Below are positions 24,505 to 36,900 of a DNA stretch of 64,000 nt, one piece after another. Under the pieces are notes generated by a model that searched no databases, was not told the DNA's origin, and saw nothing but the letters and a program-made list of their open reading frames with translations. Positions within the stretch are counted from its first letter, which is position 1, and each line of letters opens with the position of its first letter. Made by a program: the position numbers and the translations under genes. This DNA is from Lingula anatina. Lineage: Eukaryota; Brachiopoda; Lingulata; Lingulida; Lingulidae. The stretch is from assembly GCF_001039355.2 (NCBI RefSeq), contig NW_019775525.1, positions 187,502 to 251,501 of the forward strand. The letters are read 5' to 3'.

Positions 24505-25614
24505 TTCTTTATTTTTGTTTTTATTAAAATAATGATTAATAATTAACTTTCATGCACGCTCGGTCTCTAGTAGTTAATTACCCCCTAACATTAAGTTGAC
24601 AGCAATATAGTGAGAATCCCCTTGGAGATAGATTGGTCCAAAGTTAGTACGATATCTCTTGGAATTGTCTCTTACTTGTAACATTCTATTATCTACGTCA
24701 GAAGCAGGAATGACAGTGTAGTCAACAGAAGGAAGTCCCAGTGCCTCTGCAATCTGAAATGCAACATATACATGTGGTATACCTGTTATTTCAGTATTCA
24801 AAATTTCAAATATACAAGAAGTAAGCAACCTTATTTTATTCTGTGATATCATTTTTTTAAGCAAAACATGAAAAGTATAGCCAATGATTTATTCCAAAGT
24901 ACCTGTATTGCTATATCTGGGGGCATGCTACAAAGCTGTTTGTCTTCTGTGGCCTCCAGATTGCAGCTTGTCCAGGCAATAAACTGAAGCTTGGACCTGA
25001 CAAAAAAAAAAAAAAAAAAAAAACAAAAAACAAAAAAAAAAAAACATATTGGGTACATGCACAATGCAAGGTGAGAGTTGTAAAGACTGAAAGTCTTGAA
25101 AATGTAGCTTGCAATTTCTCATCACATTTAGACCATACAAAAAATAAATAAATAGAGACTGAAAATCCTGAAATCAGGCATGATCCTGAAAGCTAAATTA
25201 ATCATAACAATTACTTTGTATATTTCATCTCAAGCAGATGTGCAATGATAATTATATAATGGCAATTACTTAAATAATTCAAAACCTCTCATATCAAAAA
25301 AAAAATTCAAGATTTGTCTATTCCAGACTCCCACAGCAGATTATTACCTGACACAAAGTCAGAATTCTTTTCAGACATTTTAAACCAGCATTTAACTTGT
25401 ATTACACATATATTTAACTTGTATTATACAATCCACTTGACAACATATTTCATGTAATAATTCTTAATACTGTAACAGAAAAAAAGATCATATATATGAA
25501 TAAACAAAGCATGTTTACCTTTTTAAGTAAGACAGGTCTTCCACGTGTTGGCGCGAGGGCTGAAGGATCTCAAAGACCACTGTGAACTCTGTGAGACACA
25601 GGAAGTCCAGCAGC
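22568..25614 (-). CDS. RNA/DNA ligase-like nucleotidyltransferase, 5' part missing
   Basis: Eight exons join in frame: 25614-25519, 24996-24903, 24753-24676, 24454-24363, 24002-23903, 23495-23427, 23146-23052 and 22646-22568, with stop TGA at 22568. Together they encode about 233 residues of C-terminal sequence. Motifs fit the covalent nucleotidyltransferase (ATP-dependent ligase) superfamily: a motif IIIa-like FTVVFEIL in the first exon, motif IV-like YEGEVFYF in the fourth, and a motif V-like lysine cluster (GLLKKKTIWY) just after it. The C-terminal 110 residues are helical-looking with no named domain. The exons carrying motif I (KxDG) and motif III are absent. The first exon begins in phase 2 and cannot be joined to the IPP exon upstream, which ends in phase 1. 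I infer an RNA ligase of the T4 Rnl1-like or animal 5'-3' RNA ligase type, but the family is uncertain. Whether the gene is broken in the animal or only in the assembly is unknown. Confidence 0.7.
24469..24503. repeat. (AAT)n microsatellite
   Basis: AAT trinucleotide run close to a ligase-gene acceptor site. Confidence 0.95.
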
Positions 25615-25727
25615 CTAGCAGTGCAAGAAAAAAAAAAAATAGAGCAAGCTCAAAGGGGAATTCATATTCACACAAAAAACCCTTACTATCATCATGTTAA
25701 ATGTTAAAGACACATATATATGCTTAC

Positions 25728-28700
25728 CTTCATGCTCCACAACTCCCATGGCAAATCTAAGAGTCACCAGTTTTCCAACTTTGCTCCACACATTGAGTGT
25801 GGGATTGTAGCACTCTATGGTGTCTCCTATTTCAGAGCCAACCCAACCACCAAGGGCATATATAAAGTCATCCACTGTACACACCCCCAGCCCACACCTT
25901 GGTACCGTCATACTGGGCAGCATGGACCAATGATTGCTCACTGGATCAAGGTGTTCAGCTGTGTCAAAAATCAAGGAGTCACTTTCTCCACCTATCACAT
26001 AAATATTGCCATCCAAGACAGTGACCCCATGGCCGCTTCTGCAAAATTTTATGGAAGGTACTGTTTTCCACTGTTGTCTGAATGAATCAAAACATTCTAC
26101 AGTGTTAAGGGTTTGACTGTCACTCCATCTTCCCCCCGGAAGGCGACTGAAGCCACCAATCACATATATCATCTTTCTAGCACACCTCCGAGGCTGCACA
26201 TGATGTTTTTGGTAATAATTCAACTTATGGGGTTTTAAACCAAAAGAGGTTATATCTCTATCAGTTTTTATGTCTTGGATGATTTTTCTCAGAGCAACTT
26301 TTAGACTCAGATCTTCACACATGATGATGTGTTTCTCTAGTTGTGCTGGTGAAATAATGGACAAACGCACTGGGTTTAGCACATCAAACACACTTGGTCT
26401 CCTTGCCTTGATATCATGATTGATCCAGTCCATTGCAGCAGAGAAGACCTGAAACTCATTTTCTATGCGGAGTTCCTCACTCTGGAAGATTTTGATTACT
26501 GTTTCTTTTGGAAGCAAGAAAAATTCTTCTTCTTTCACTACATCCAGAAAATGTTTGTGAATATATTTTTCAGTGTATTTCTTCAAATCCTGGCAAGCAT
26601 GTGCATCAGCAAAGTCATAAATACCTGCAATTCAAGTATTCCAAAATATCATACAATCTGCCACAGGTGTATAAAATTTGCAATTAATAAATCTTGTTTT
26701 GCCAATCTGCAGTTGCTATTAAATAAATATTCGTAACTGGATTTTTCCAAATTCTTAGTATGTTGAGTAAGGCAAACAAACCTAAACAGTTTGATGGATG
26801 AATTTGCTGTTTCATAAATTCACAGCATGCAGTCATGACCTCAGGCAAGCCAAACATATCTGCTGCTGCCAGCAAATCTTGACAGTTATCATTCCTCACA
26901 TCTACCTCACCTGAAAAATTATGAAAATCAATAAAAGTTTTTTAGTGAAGAAATTTAAAAAATGATACAATGTAACTTAAAACATGGTACCAGATATAGC
27001 AACTACAATAATAGGCCAGTCAATAAACAACTTAGGTTGGAAAAAATTGGTGACAAAGGTTTCTCAATTGATTCCGGTCCGTTGAAGGCCCAGTATAGCC
27101 CAAAAAATTTTCCCCATGAATCCCCCCATGGCAAAGTCTGATTTTCCACAAAAATCCAAAATGGCCGCTATTGAATGGGGTGGGTGGACTTGAAATCCAT
27201 AACTTGGGAACCCAATGTCACAGAAACATGCTTTAAGTATCAATTCCTACTAAGTGAGGGATCCCCAATCTTTTGCAACTAGTATCAAGGTCACCAGAGG
27301 TCAAGGTCATGACCTTATTACAAAGTCAAGGCATATTTGGAGAAAAAAACCCATAATGTCTATATGACAGTTTCCCAATGTCACAGAAACATGTTTTAAG
27401 TATCAACGCCTACGAAGTGAGGGATCCCCAATCTTTTGCAACTAGTATCAAGGTCACCAAAGGTCAAGGTCATGACCTTATTACAAGGTCAAGGCATTTT
27501 TGGAGCAAAAAAACCCTTAATGTCTATATGACAGTTTCCCAGTGTCATAGAAACATGTTATAAGAAACAATACCAACCAAGTGGGACACTGCCAAACACT
27601 TGCAACTATTTTCAAGGTCAGCAGAGGCCAATATTATTAAAAAATGTCAAGGTCATGGTATTTTCCAAGTGAATGATATCATATTATCTATATCTTGGTA
27701 ACCGTATGTCACTAAATCATGCATGTTTAATGTATCAATTCCTTCTAAATGAGAAGTAAACAATCAATTGCAACTAATTTAAAGGTCACCAGAATTTAAG
27801 TTTTTGACCTCTTATTACAAGGTCATGAGGTTTTCAAGCAAAATTCCATACTTTCTCAATTACCAAATGTGTCAGAAACGCGTTTAGCGTGCCAATTAAT
27901 GCCTTTTAAATGGGGCCCTCTTTATCATTTGCAACTATTTCCAAAATCTAGGAGGTACAGGCTTGACCTTATTGAAAGGTCATCATGAAATTTAATGAAA
28001 ATTTGATTCTAGGGTGTGCTAAATACAACACATAAGATTGTTTAAGAGCAAAATATGCATCTCCATTCTTTATGACAAATGTTACATTTTATAGAGCGAC
28101 CTGAGCCCATTGTGGTTTGATGTAAATACTTTTAACTTTTAATACAGGTGCTACAGGCATAAGCTCTCTTCTTGTCTGCCCAATGATTGACCTAAAGCCT
28201 TCTTGTCCTACCTTTTTATGTATGGACTACTTTGGAGTATCTGTGTGCCATTGTAGAGAGGAGATAGTGAATAAAGCATATTTATTTGTCCATTTAATCA
28301 GTATCTGTATTTGGTTGCTTTTATGACAACCAAAGGCCAGCCATTACTGAATTGCCAATGGTAAAGTGTGTTGATTCTTAATGGTCGATTCAATACCTTT
28401 AGCTCCATCATGGATGGGTGAGGTCTAAAAGCTATACCCTCTCCCAAGCCTACTGAGCATGCTGACACAAGTCTGTACTTGGGTTAATTGGGTAATTTTA
28501 ATGTGCTGAGTGGGAAATTAATAAGTTTTTTTGTGTGAAGACAAACTTGTAGATGGTGCACTTTGAGTGTCATTTCAGCATCTTTTTCCTAAATATCCCA
28601 ATTCTTGGTCCTGCAGTGGGATTCTGAAATAAGCAGGTCATTTGCTGGGAAGAACTTGTTCACCGTGTAGAAGGTGTAGTATGTTTTGGTCGATAAACTT

Positions 28701-31700
28701 TAAAGCTGCTATTTCGTGGTGTGCTCATCTGTGTCAAAAGTAGTTACATGTTTTCATATGCCAGCTCCTGTCAGATTGGAGAACTAGTACTGAGACATGA
28801 TTGCAACCTGGAAGTTTTTATCAGGTCTGTTAGGATAGGAAACTGGCTACAGGCTCTCGTCATCATCCTTCGTTTACTTTGCTGCAGCTCAGTTGACAGT
28901 CATTGTGTCGAGCTTGCGGTCTTAAATAGGGGGAGGGGGGCTTTTTCTGAAAAAAGTGGACCTTCTACCATGAAATATTTGTGTAATTAGATGAAATTTT
29001 ATCCAGAACACCACTGGCTACAGGCCTGTATTTGATGGTCAAAGCACCAAGGACAAGGGACGTACAAACGGTTCTAGCTGTGGGCTAGGTTCTAACACGT
29101 ATGTAAAGGACTTTGTATCCTTCAGTTTGAAGCTGGCCACGTAGAAATAACCTTCTGACAAATATTAAGTAATCAGGTGGTAATAAATGCTTATCGAATG
29201 TTGTGCATTAATGCAGACTACCTTATCCACAAGTTGTATTGAAGCAAATAGTCCAACTTATCTGCAGAGGACACATTTGCCTTTTAATCACTGTCCATCA
29301 TGCAGTCGAATTGCTCCTTAAATTTGTCCAGGAAAATGCATTTATTCTCTGAAAAGGACTCTTATTGACCCATACCTAACTCTGCTATGCCACATCTACA
29401 TGTAGACCTATTGTTAAAAACCCACAGCTAGCAATTGTGATAAACTTGTGGCTAGTAAGTTTGAAGATTCGAGAGAAGCATTGGAAGTGAATATCTGAGA
29501 AATCAACATTTGATATTTCTTTTAAAGCTGGAGAGAAACCCAACTTATTTGTTACGGATGTTCAAATGGTGTAGCAATCTGACTTCTGGGCAAGAAGGTA
29601 AATACCATAAAAAGGTGCCATCCCACCTGGTTATATTTCCCCAGGGAAACTGCTTACCTACTTCTGATGTGGTTGTTTCATTTCTTGTAAACTCACCACC
29701 GGTTGTATGATTGTTTTTTTACTGGCAGTTTGTACCCCCAGCCTGTGTCCAATATAAAACGTCACCATTTCTAATTCCATAATATTTTATCTAAATATAT
29801 ATATATATATACCCAACATGACATAATTCCCCCATTGCAGTAGTATAGAATGCTGTAATAAGATTCTGAATATTCCAATTTTTTACATGTCTTATGTGAG
29901 GCTAGAATGGTAATTGTATAACAGGCTGTCTTTGCCCAGTATGAAACAAGTTTATATTTTGTTATTAAGCTTTTAGTTCACTTTTAGTTCCTGTATAATG
30001 TAAAACACACAGCTTTATTTAAACATAGATATAACACATAGGCCCTAGTGATTTTGAAATGGGTACAGTATACCTTTAAGCCTTGTAAACTGAATGTCAT
30101 TTATTTAAATGAGTAATATGCAGTGGCAGCGATGCCTTTTCTGTAATGAAATATTCTTTAAACAATCACCTGTGTTGTATTTGATAAGTGAAAAATCAAT
30201 TTTTCTTAAATATTATGACAACCTGAACCTTGTTATAAGGATATGACCCTGACCTGTGGTGATCTTAGAAATAGTTTCAAATGATCGGCAATATGTCACT
30301 TAGTATGAATCAATACTTTAAACATGTTTCTGTGACATTGGCCGGGTTATCCAAATGTAGACATGATGGCATTTTGTCCGAGCTAAAAATGCCATGACCT
30401 TGAAAATAAGGTCATAACATTGACCTCTGGTGCCTTGAAAGCAATTGCATCATATTATCAGAACCTCACTTAGTAGGAAATGATATTTAAACATGCTTCT
30501 GTGACATCCAATTACAAAGGTTTAGATAATATGGGAATTTTCTGCTTGAAAAATGCAGTGTCCTTGAAATTAGGGTCATGACCTTGACCCCAAATGACTC
30601 TGAATAAATTTGCAAAAGATTGGCGGTGCATCATTCAATAATAGTGGATACTAAAAAATGTTTTGTGACATTAGGTTACCAATATATGGACAGCACATCA
30701 TTTTTTTGCTCACAAAATGTATAGATCTTATGATGAGGTCATGACCTTGACCTCCAGTGACCTTGAAAGTGGTTGCAAAAGATTGGGGATCCCTCACTTA
30801 GTAGGAGTTGATCCTTAAAACATGTTTCTGTGACATTGGGAAACTGTCATTTAGACATTATGGGGTTTTTTCCTTTAAAATGCCTTGACCTTGTAATAAG
30901 GTCATGACCTTGACCTCCAGCGACCTTGAGACTAGTTGCAAAAGATTGGGGATCCCTCACTTAGTAGAAGTTGATACTTAAAACATGTTTCTGTGACATT
31001 GGGTTCCCAAGTTATGGATTTCAAGTCCACCCACCCCATTCAATAGCGGCCATTTTGGATTTTTGTGGAAAATCAGACTTTGCCATGGGGGGATTCATGG
31101 GGAAAATTTTTTGGGCTATATTGGACCTCCAACGGACCAGAATCAGTTGAGAAACCTTTGTCACCAATTTTTTCCAACCTCAATGGGGAAAATATGCTCG
31201 TTTACTGGCCTATAATGGTTCTATTTGTATCACTTCCAAGTATTCATATGGCAACAGAGATTGCACAAAGAGGGGATGATCTCAACATCCATCTCCTCCA
31301 CTAAATTGTCTCCATCTTCTTAATTTTTATACATCAAACTTTCACACCTTCTTTTAAAGGATGAAAACTTCTGTCGATATCCTGCATAAATAACATTACC
31401 CCTTAAAACCATTATGACTAATAATACTGCAATAATCAGCAAGACCATCTTATATATATTTCACTAATTAATAAATAGTAATATACTATAATATGTATAT
31501 CTTCAACTTTATTGAACTAATCTAGTTGATGATGGACACCTGGAATGATACATATAAAGAGCACTATTAGATATCTAGCTATATCCTTCCCCAGGGGAAG
31601 TTTTATACGGGCATGTATAAAACGTCACTTATATGCCAGTCCTCATTCCTCTTTTTTAAAGTCCTCTGTCTCCTCCCCTGGGGAGCTTTTAAAGTTTGTG

Positions 31701-32318
31701 AACATGGGTCCTGTGACTGCCAGTCACAACCCACCACAGGACATTGCAGTTGGGGCATCCTGTTTGTTTTGAAGACTCTACAAATTTTGGCTGAAAATCT
31801 AACTCGGTTATTGACACAGTGGCAAGGGAAATCTGGTGTCCGTCATAGATAAATATGTATATCTTCAACTTTATTGAACTAATCTAGTTGATGATGGACA
31901 CCTGGAATGATACATATAAAGAGCACTATTAGATATCTAGCTAATAAGTTTAATTTATTAACAATATTCCTTTAACAAGTGACTGTGAATCTGTACAATT
32001 TAGAACAGTTGTACATGAAAATGCACCATCAAAAAACTTACCAGTATACATAAAATCTAACAAAATAGAGAAAATCTCCAAATCCACTTCATGCAGCTCT
32101 ACTTTGGCCATCCCTTCCTCAGCCAGCCCCCCAGCAAACATGGCCTGGAAATATGGACTGCAGGCAGACAACACATTCCTGTGTGCACTAAACTGCTTCT
32201 CCTGGACAGCCAGCTGTACATCACAGAACCTTCCATTGCGCCACAACTCCTGGAGTTTTTTCAGTAGGTCTTCCGCATGGTTCGGTGACTTAAAATTAAG
32301 GTGGTCCTTTGTTGACAT
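25728..32318 (-). CDS. IPP: BTB-BACK-kelch protein IPP, 3' part missing
   Basis: Three coding exons: 32318-32042, 26910-26782 and 26624-25728, all joined in phase 1, giving 434 residues from a clear ATG. The BTB domain lies at about residues 18-120 (NGRFCDVQL, then SACSPYFQAMF), BACK at about 130-240, and three kelch repeats run from about residue 286. The kelch part matches vertebrate IPP very closely, including GGRWSDS, the PRCGLGVC segment and ALGGWVGSEIGDTIE. Members are Cul3 ubiquitin-ligase adaptors or actin-binding proteins; vertebrate IPP binds actin. The family normally has six kelch repeats and about 580 residues. Here the frame stops after three, at a good donor (GAAG|GTAAGC) with no downstream kelch exon before the ligase exons start. 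A TTTTCAG acceptor just 5' of the ATG suggests a 5' UTR intron. Intron 1 is 5.1 kb because of a large foldback element. Confidence 0.9.
27012..31212. mobile_element. 4.2 kb foldback transposon-like element with ~1.1 kb inverted arms
   Basis: The left arm (about 27012-28100) and right arm (about 30130-31212) are inverted copies. The outer ends are TAGGCCAGT and ACTGGCCTA, flanked by TAA on both sides; the flank is A/T-rich, so ATAAT is also possible. Each arm is itself a tandem array of about five units of roughly 162 bp. Units share GTCACAGAAACATG, GAGGGATCCCCAATCTTTTG and TCAAGGTCA motifs, including the palindrome AAGGTCATGACCTT. The 2 kb centre has no transposase-like frame, so the element is non-autonomous. 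It lies in intron 1 of IPP. Confidence 0.85.
28926..29028. mobile_element. degenerate MITE copy related to 19469-19641
   Basis: It shares the TTTTTCTGAAAAA(A)GTGGACC motif and ends CTGGCTACAGGCCTG, one change from the perfect right end of the complete copy. The left end is lost. It is nested inside the centre of the foldback element. Confidence 0.7.
31490..31943. repeat. identical 92 bp direct repeats flanking a 270 bp spacer
   Basis: 31490-31581 and 31852-31943 appear identical by eye, from AATATGTATATCTTC to GATATCTAGCTA. The spacer contains CCCCAGGGG and CCCCTGGGG. It lies in IPP intron 1 outside the foldback element. Confidence 0.85.
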
Positions 32319-32342
32319 TTTGTCAGGAACCTCTTAGTGTCT

Positions 32343-33952
32343 GAAAATAGATTAAAATAAGTTGTATGTAAGTACGTTACTGACACAACATGGAATTTCA
32401 ATTATTTAAAAATATTTATAGTAGTTTCAAATTTTTTACTTGAAAACATCCACACACATTCCATTAGTATTGCTGTGACCCAGTACTTCAAATTGGGGGT
32501 GAGGGTGGAGCAGTCCTATTACTATGAATTACTATAATTTCTAAGATCCATAACTCCAAAATGCCATTACTCTGAAAGTCTGCCAGTCAAAATGGTATTA
32601 CAGCAAAGTATTAGGCCATTTGGGTAATTAATGGAGAAGCAGCACACTGAGATGTTTTTATGGAATAACGAGTGCATGGATTTGTGAACACATAAAATTC
32701 TATATAATTTAAATACTATTAGTTATTTATATATTTTTTCACATCATGACACCTTTGGAATAATTGATCCTGCATAAGCTTTATGTACGTAAAAAAAATA
32801 AAGTCCAGGCATAAGTTCCTGAGTGAACAGTTTTTGGATCAATATGTATGTTTTTTCATCAATCAAGGACATATTTCTCTTCTCAATGGATGGAAAGCAG
32901 TCAATAGCATATAGGACAGTCACCACATAAGGATGGAGAACCTACCAGGTTCTTGTACAATATACATGCATTTCAATACAAATCATCAATACACTAAATT
33001 TTATTTCAAGTTGGGTACAACTTAAATTTCAACAGAAGCTTTGAAGATATTTGATGACAGGAAAAGACAGATTGCCTCAAAACTATACACTTTAAGCAAT
33101 ACAATAACAAAAGCACCTTACAGATAAAGTCGCAAGGTAAGATTTAGGTCAGTATGTCAGATACTTTGTCCACACTGTGTACACCAAGTTGAACAGGAGC
33201 GGCGACATAAAATGGCAACTAAGGGGTAGGTGGACTTTTATCTTAAATATTCACGTAGATAACGATAGACAAGATTGGTTGTCGTTTTCACCCAAGTTTA
33301 AATTAAGATATTACTGCCACAGTTTTACAAAGAAAGAATTAATGTATCTGCTTAGAGCCGTTCAGTAGGCGGTGTCCATTATAGCCTCGATTGTTGTGCA
33401 CCCGGTCGGTTTCTGCTTTGCCAGGCATGTACAGTATTCATGTAATTATATGGTCCTTTAAAACGTTATAACTTATCATGTAAGACTTTATAATCTGTAA
33501 CCCAGTGAAAAGAGCCATGATGAAAGTTTACATGCACCATGTGCGTCCAAATGGAATGGCACAACATTATTCGTTTTACCTTGAACACGATTTTCCTGTA
33601 AAATATTATGCCATCGACTTTTCTCGTGTAAAATCCAAATAGAAGGTAACCTCGCTTTTAAGCAGCGTTGATACATAATATGCTTTCGATCAAGAGGCTA
33701 TTTCACGGAGTGTATGCTGCATCACGCACTTGTCTAGGTCATTTTAGATCGAGGCGAGTTAGTATTTCAGTCAATTTTTCTCGTTTAGAGGTTTTCTTTA
33801 ATATCGAAATCAAAAGAACTATAGTCTAAGTTCTTTCACAGTGTCAATGTCCATGACCTATGTTTATTGGTGACAAAAATAAAACTCATGAAAAAAGTTC
33901 ATAATTTTTTTAGTAACATATTCTGATTGGTCCTTGAAAAGGGAATTCCAAC
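32343..33952. other. head-to-head intergenic region between IPP and the dehydrogenase gene
   Basis: No coding gene recognised. It is likely to hold both promoters and an IPP 5' UTR exon. A minus-strand frame at 32744-32926 has no domain or clear splice sites. Confidence 0.5.
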
Positions 33953-36900
33953 ATGGTTGGAAGGGGCAGAAATTTTTTATTTTGTATGAATTTTTTACAT
34001 CGTTTAAGAACATATAACCCCAAAACAAGGTTTTCTTCTAGTGCATCAGAGGAGGGATGGAAGTTGATCCAATTCACGGAGATCAAGCCTTTTGTAGAAC
34101 GTTGCATGGCAACAGTTGGTACAAAAAAGGAGCACGCGAGTCAGCTGGCAGATGCCCTAATTAAAGCCGACTACCGAGGACATTATAGCCATGGAATTAA
34201 CCGACTACGTAGGGACATGAATATCCCTGTTTCATTTATAAGTGGTTAAATGAAGTGTATATGCAATATTGCACTGTATGTTATTATACAGAAAGACTAA
34301 CTTAGAATAGAAAGACGGGTGTTTAGAGGTGGTACTTCTAGTACGTACCAGTACTGTACCCGGGGGGCGTGTACCCACTCGGTTGTTGAATCTTAAAACC
34401 ACATGAAACAACTGTATTTTTAATTTAAAAAAAAAAAAAATAATTAAGATTACTTTGTTTATTTGCTATTATTATATGTTATTTTAATGAAATTTATTGT
34501 TATCAGAAAAAACCTTTCAGTCCTTAATAATATTTCAGATATGTATGTAAAGGACATAAAGTCTGGCATCACAGTTCATGATATGGAACCGGTAACAGTA
34601 AAAGAATCGGCGGCCACAGCTCTGGTGGATGGGCAGAATGTATTGGGCCCAGTTGTTGGAAACTACTGTATGAAGATAGCAATACAGAAAGCTAAGGAAA
34701 CTGGAGTTGGATGGGTAGTTGCCAGAGGTAGGTTCTTTTTCTCTTTGGCCCTCTGTTCTATGGAGTCATTAAACCTATTCATGGTACCTAGCAATTTTGA
34801 CTGCTTTTAACAGCCAACTGTGGTTCTATCAGTAATTTCTTTTAAAGGTAAACACATTGATAATCCATATAAACCCACCTCTTTGGCTTCATCCCAGCCA
34901 ACATTTAACTTTAATCAAGACTGAATGTCCTCATTTGGAAAAGATATGCACAATATATCCAATTCTGAATTGATTTTGAAAAAACAATCAACAAATTATC
35001 ACTATTTTATTTGAAAAATAATTTTTTATATGTCTTTAAATTTTCCGTTTGCTTCCTCAATCTGTATTTCATCAGCCAAGCTATGATCTCATTGTTCTTG
35101 TAGGTTCTAACCACTATGGAATTGCTGGGTTTTACAGTTTGCAAGCATTGGAAGAGGGAATGATGGTAATACCAGTAGCATATTTTGTCCTAGTACCACA
35201 AGCTTACAGAGCTGAAAGCAATGTGGATTTTAATTTGCTAAAAAAATCTTGCCACATCTGCATTTACTTAGACTAAAAGAAATTAAGATAACAGTTTACC
35301 CAACACCTTTTATATTAGAATATATACTTTTTGCCAGTCATTGTGTGCACTGACCAAGATTCAACATCAGTGCAGTGTGTTTCCAATGTGACTGTAGACT
35401 TGACCATTGACCTTTTTTATTAAGGTCAAAATAGACAATTAGTAAGATGCATTGTAAAATCTAGAGACATTGTTGCAAAAACAGATCAACCTATAAGTTG
35501 CACATTTTGTTGACACTTTTTGATGAAACATTTATATTTGAGAAGCTTTAAAATATCCAAATAAAGAAATTTGTTTAGATTAAACAAAATTCCACATTGA
35601 AGTTGACAATGGGCATGAAGAAAAAAGTACTTATGGCATCCTCATTATGCATATTATTTGCTCTTTGGCTATATACTGTATGAACCATATCTACGTGTAC
35701 ATTTGTCTGTCATCATAAGGATGGGACAGTGTTTTCTGAGTTTTCTAAAGTGCTACATGTAGTTTTTATTTGGCTTAGTACTTTTTTTCATGCATAGTCA
35801 AAGAAAAATTGAAGATTCCCTTGTGAGTAAATATTAGTGGAACAAGCTTACAGAGTAGGAGACAGGCACAGCCAAATTCACTTTTTTGTTTCTGAATTGA
35901 AATTGTTTCTCATAACAAATGTGAACATTTTGTATGGACAAAATGACCTATTAAAGCCCCCATTTTCCTGATAAAGTCTGACTGTCAGCAGACAAAATAT
36001 TGGTAGTAAATCTCAGTTAATTTTTCTATAGCTATGGAAAAATGAAACTTCAATTGTTTATTAAAAAGATAGCGAGTGAAAATCTTCAGTGTTTCTGTTT
36101 TCTATATTTACCCAAATAAACTTTATTGTGCAACTATTTAAAGTCATTATATTCATCATTTTATTTTTTTCAAAACATCTTGTCTGCATATTGATGTGAG
36201 CTTTTTTATTCTTTTTTAGGGCATGTCTTTCACTAACACTTCACCATTACAAGTACCAACTAGAGCCAAAAAGGTATGTGGTATTTTTATGTACAGACAC
36301 ATTATGTTTGTACATACAGCCGTCACCTGGGTCTGTCGCCATCAGAGATAACACTAAGTGTAAAACCAGAGCTACAGAACTGAATATTCATAAAATACAG
36401 GTCGAGTTTGAAAATCAGCTTGATTGGACCATTTTTTAAAAGGTTATGCTGTTATTTTTTTTTTACTTTTAAAGCATATTTTGAAAATTAAATGCTAAAT
36501 ATCTCCCAAACCATTGGAATTATTGGAAAAGTTACTATAGAAGTCTGTCAGAAAGTTATATATGAAGATTTCAAATATGAGCTTGGAGTTGACATTTGAC
36601 CTATATTTCAAGGTCAAAGTGGCCAAAATGTTGTAAAAATTTTAATTTTCTGTGGAAAAATATTTGTTTGTGCTGATTTGCTGCAATATTATGGTGAGAA
36701 ATGACACTTGTGGTCTCCTTTAAAAACACATTGGCAATCTTAATGCGACCTTGAATTTGACCTTTAACCTATTTTTCACCCTGAACTGATCGTTGCTAAT
36801 TTTCCAGCCATATATCTGAAAAACTGGCAAAGATACACCCATAGTTACTATTTAGATTAAACTTGAATACAGCAACCCATATATAGGCATGTGATCTTGT

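Noticed and set aside
25519-25728. Reading IPP exon 3 straight into the ligase exon as one fused gene
   Set aside because: Donor phase 1 and acceptor phase 2 do not match, and the forced frame meets a stop. IPP is known as a stand-alone six-kelch protein.
32744-32926. Minus-strand 60-codon frame upstream of IPP
   Set aside because: No splice sites or domain, and IPP already has a good ATG downstream with its own acceptor.
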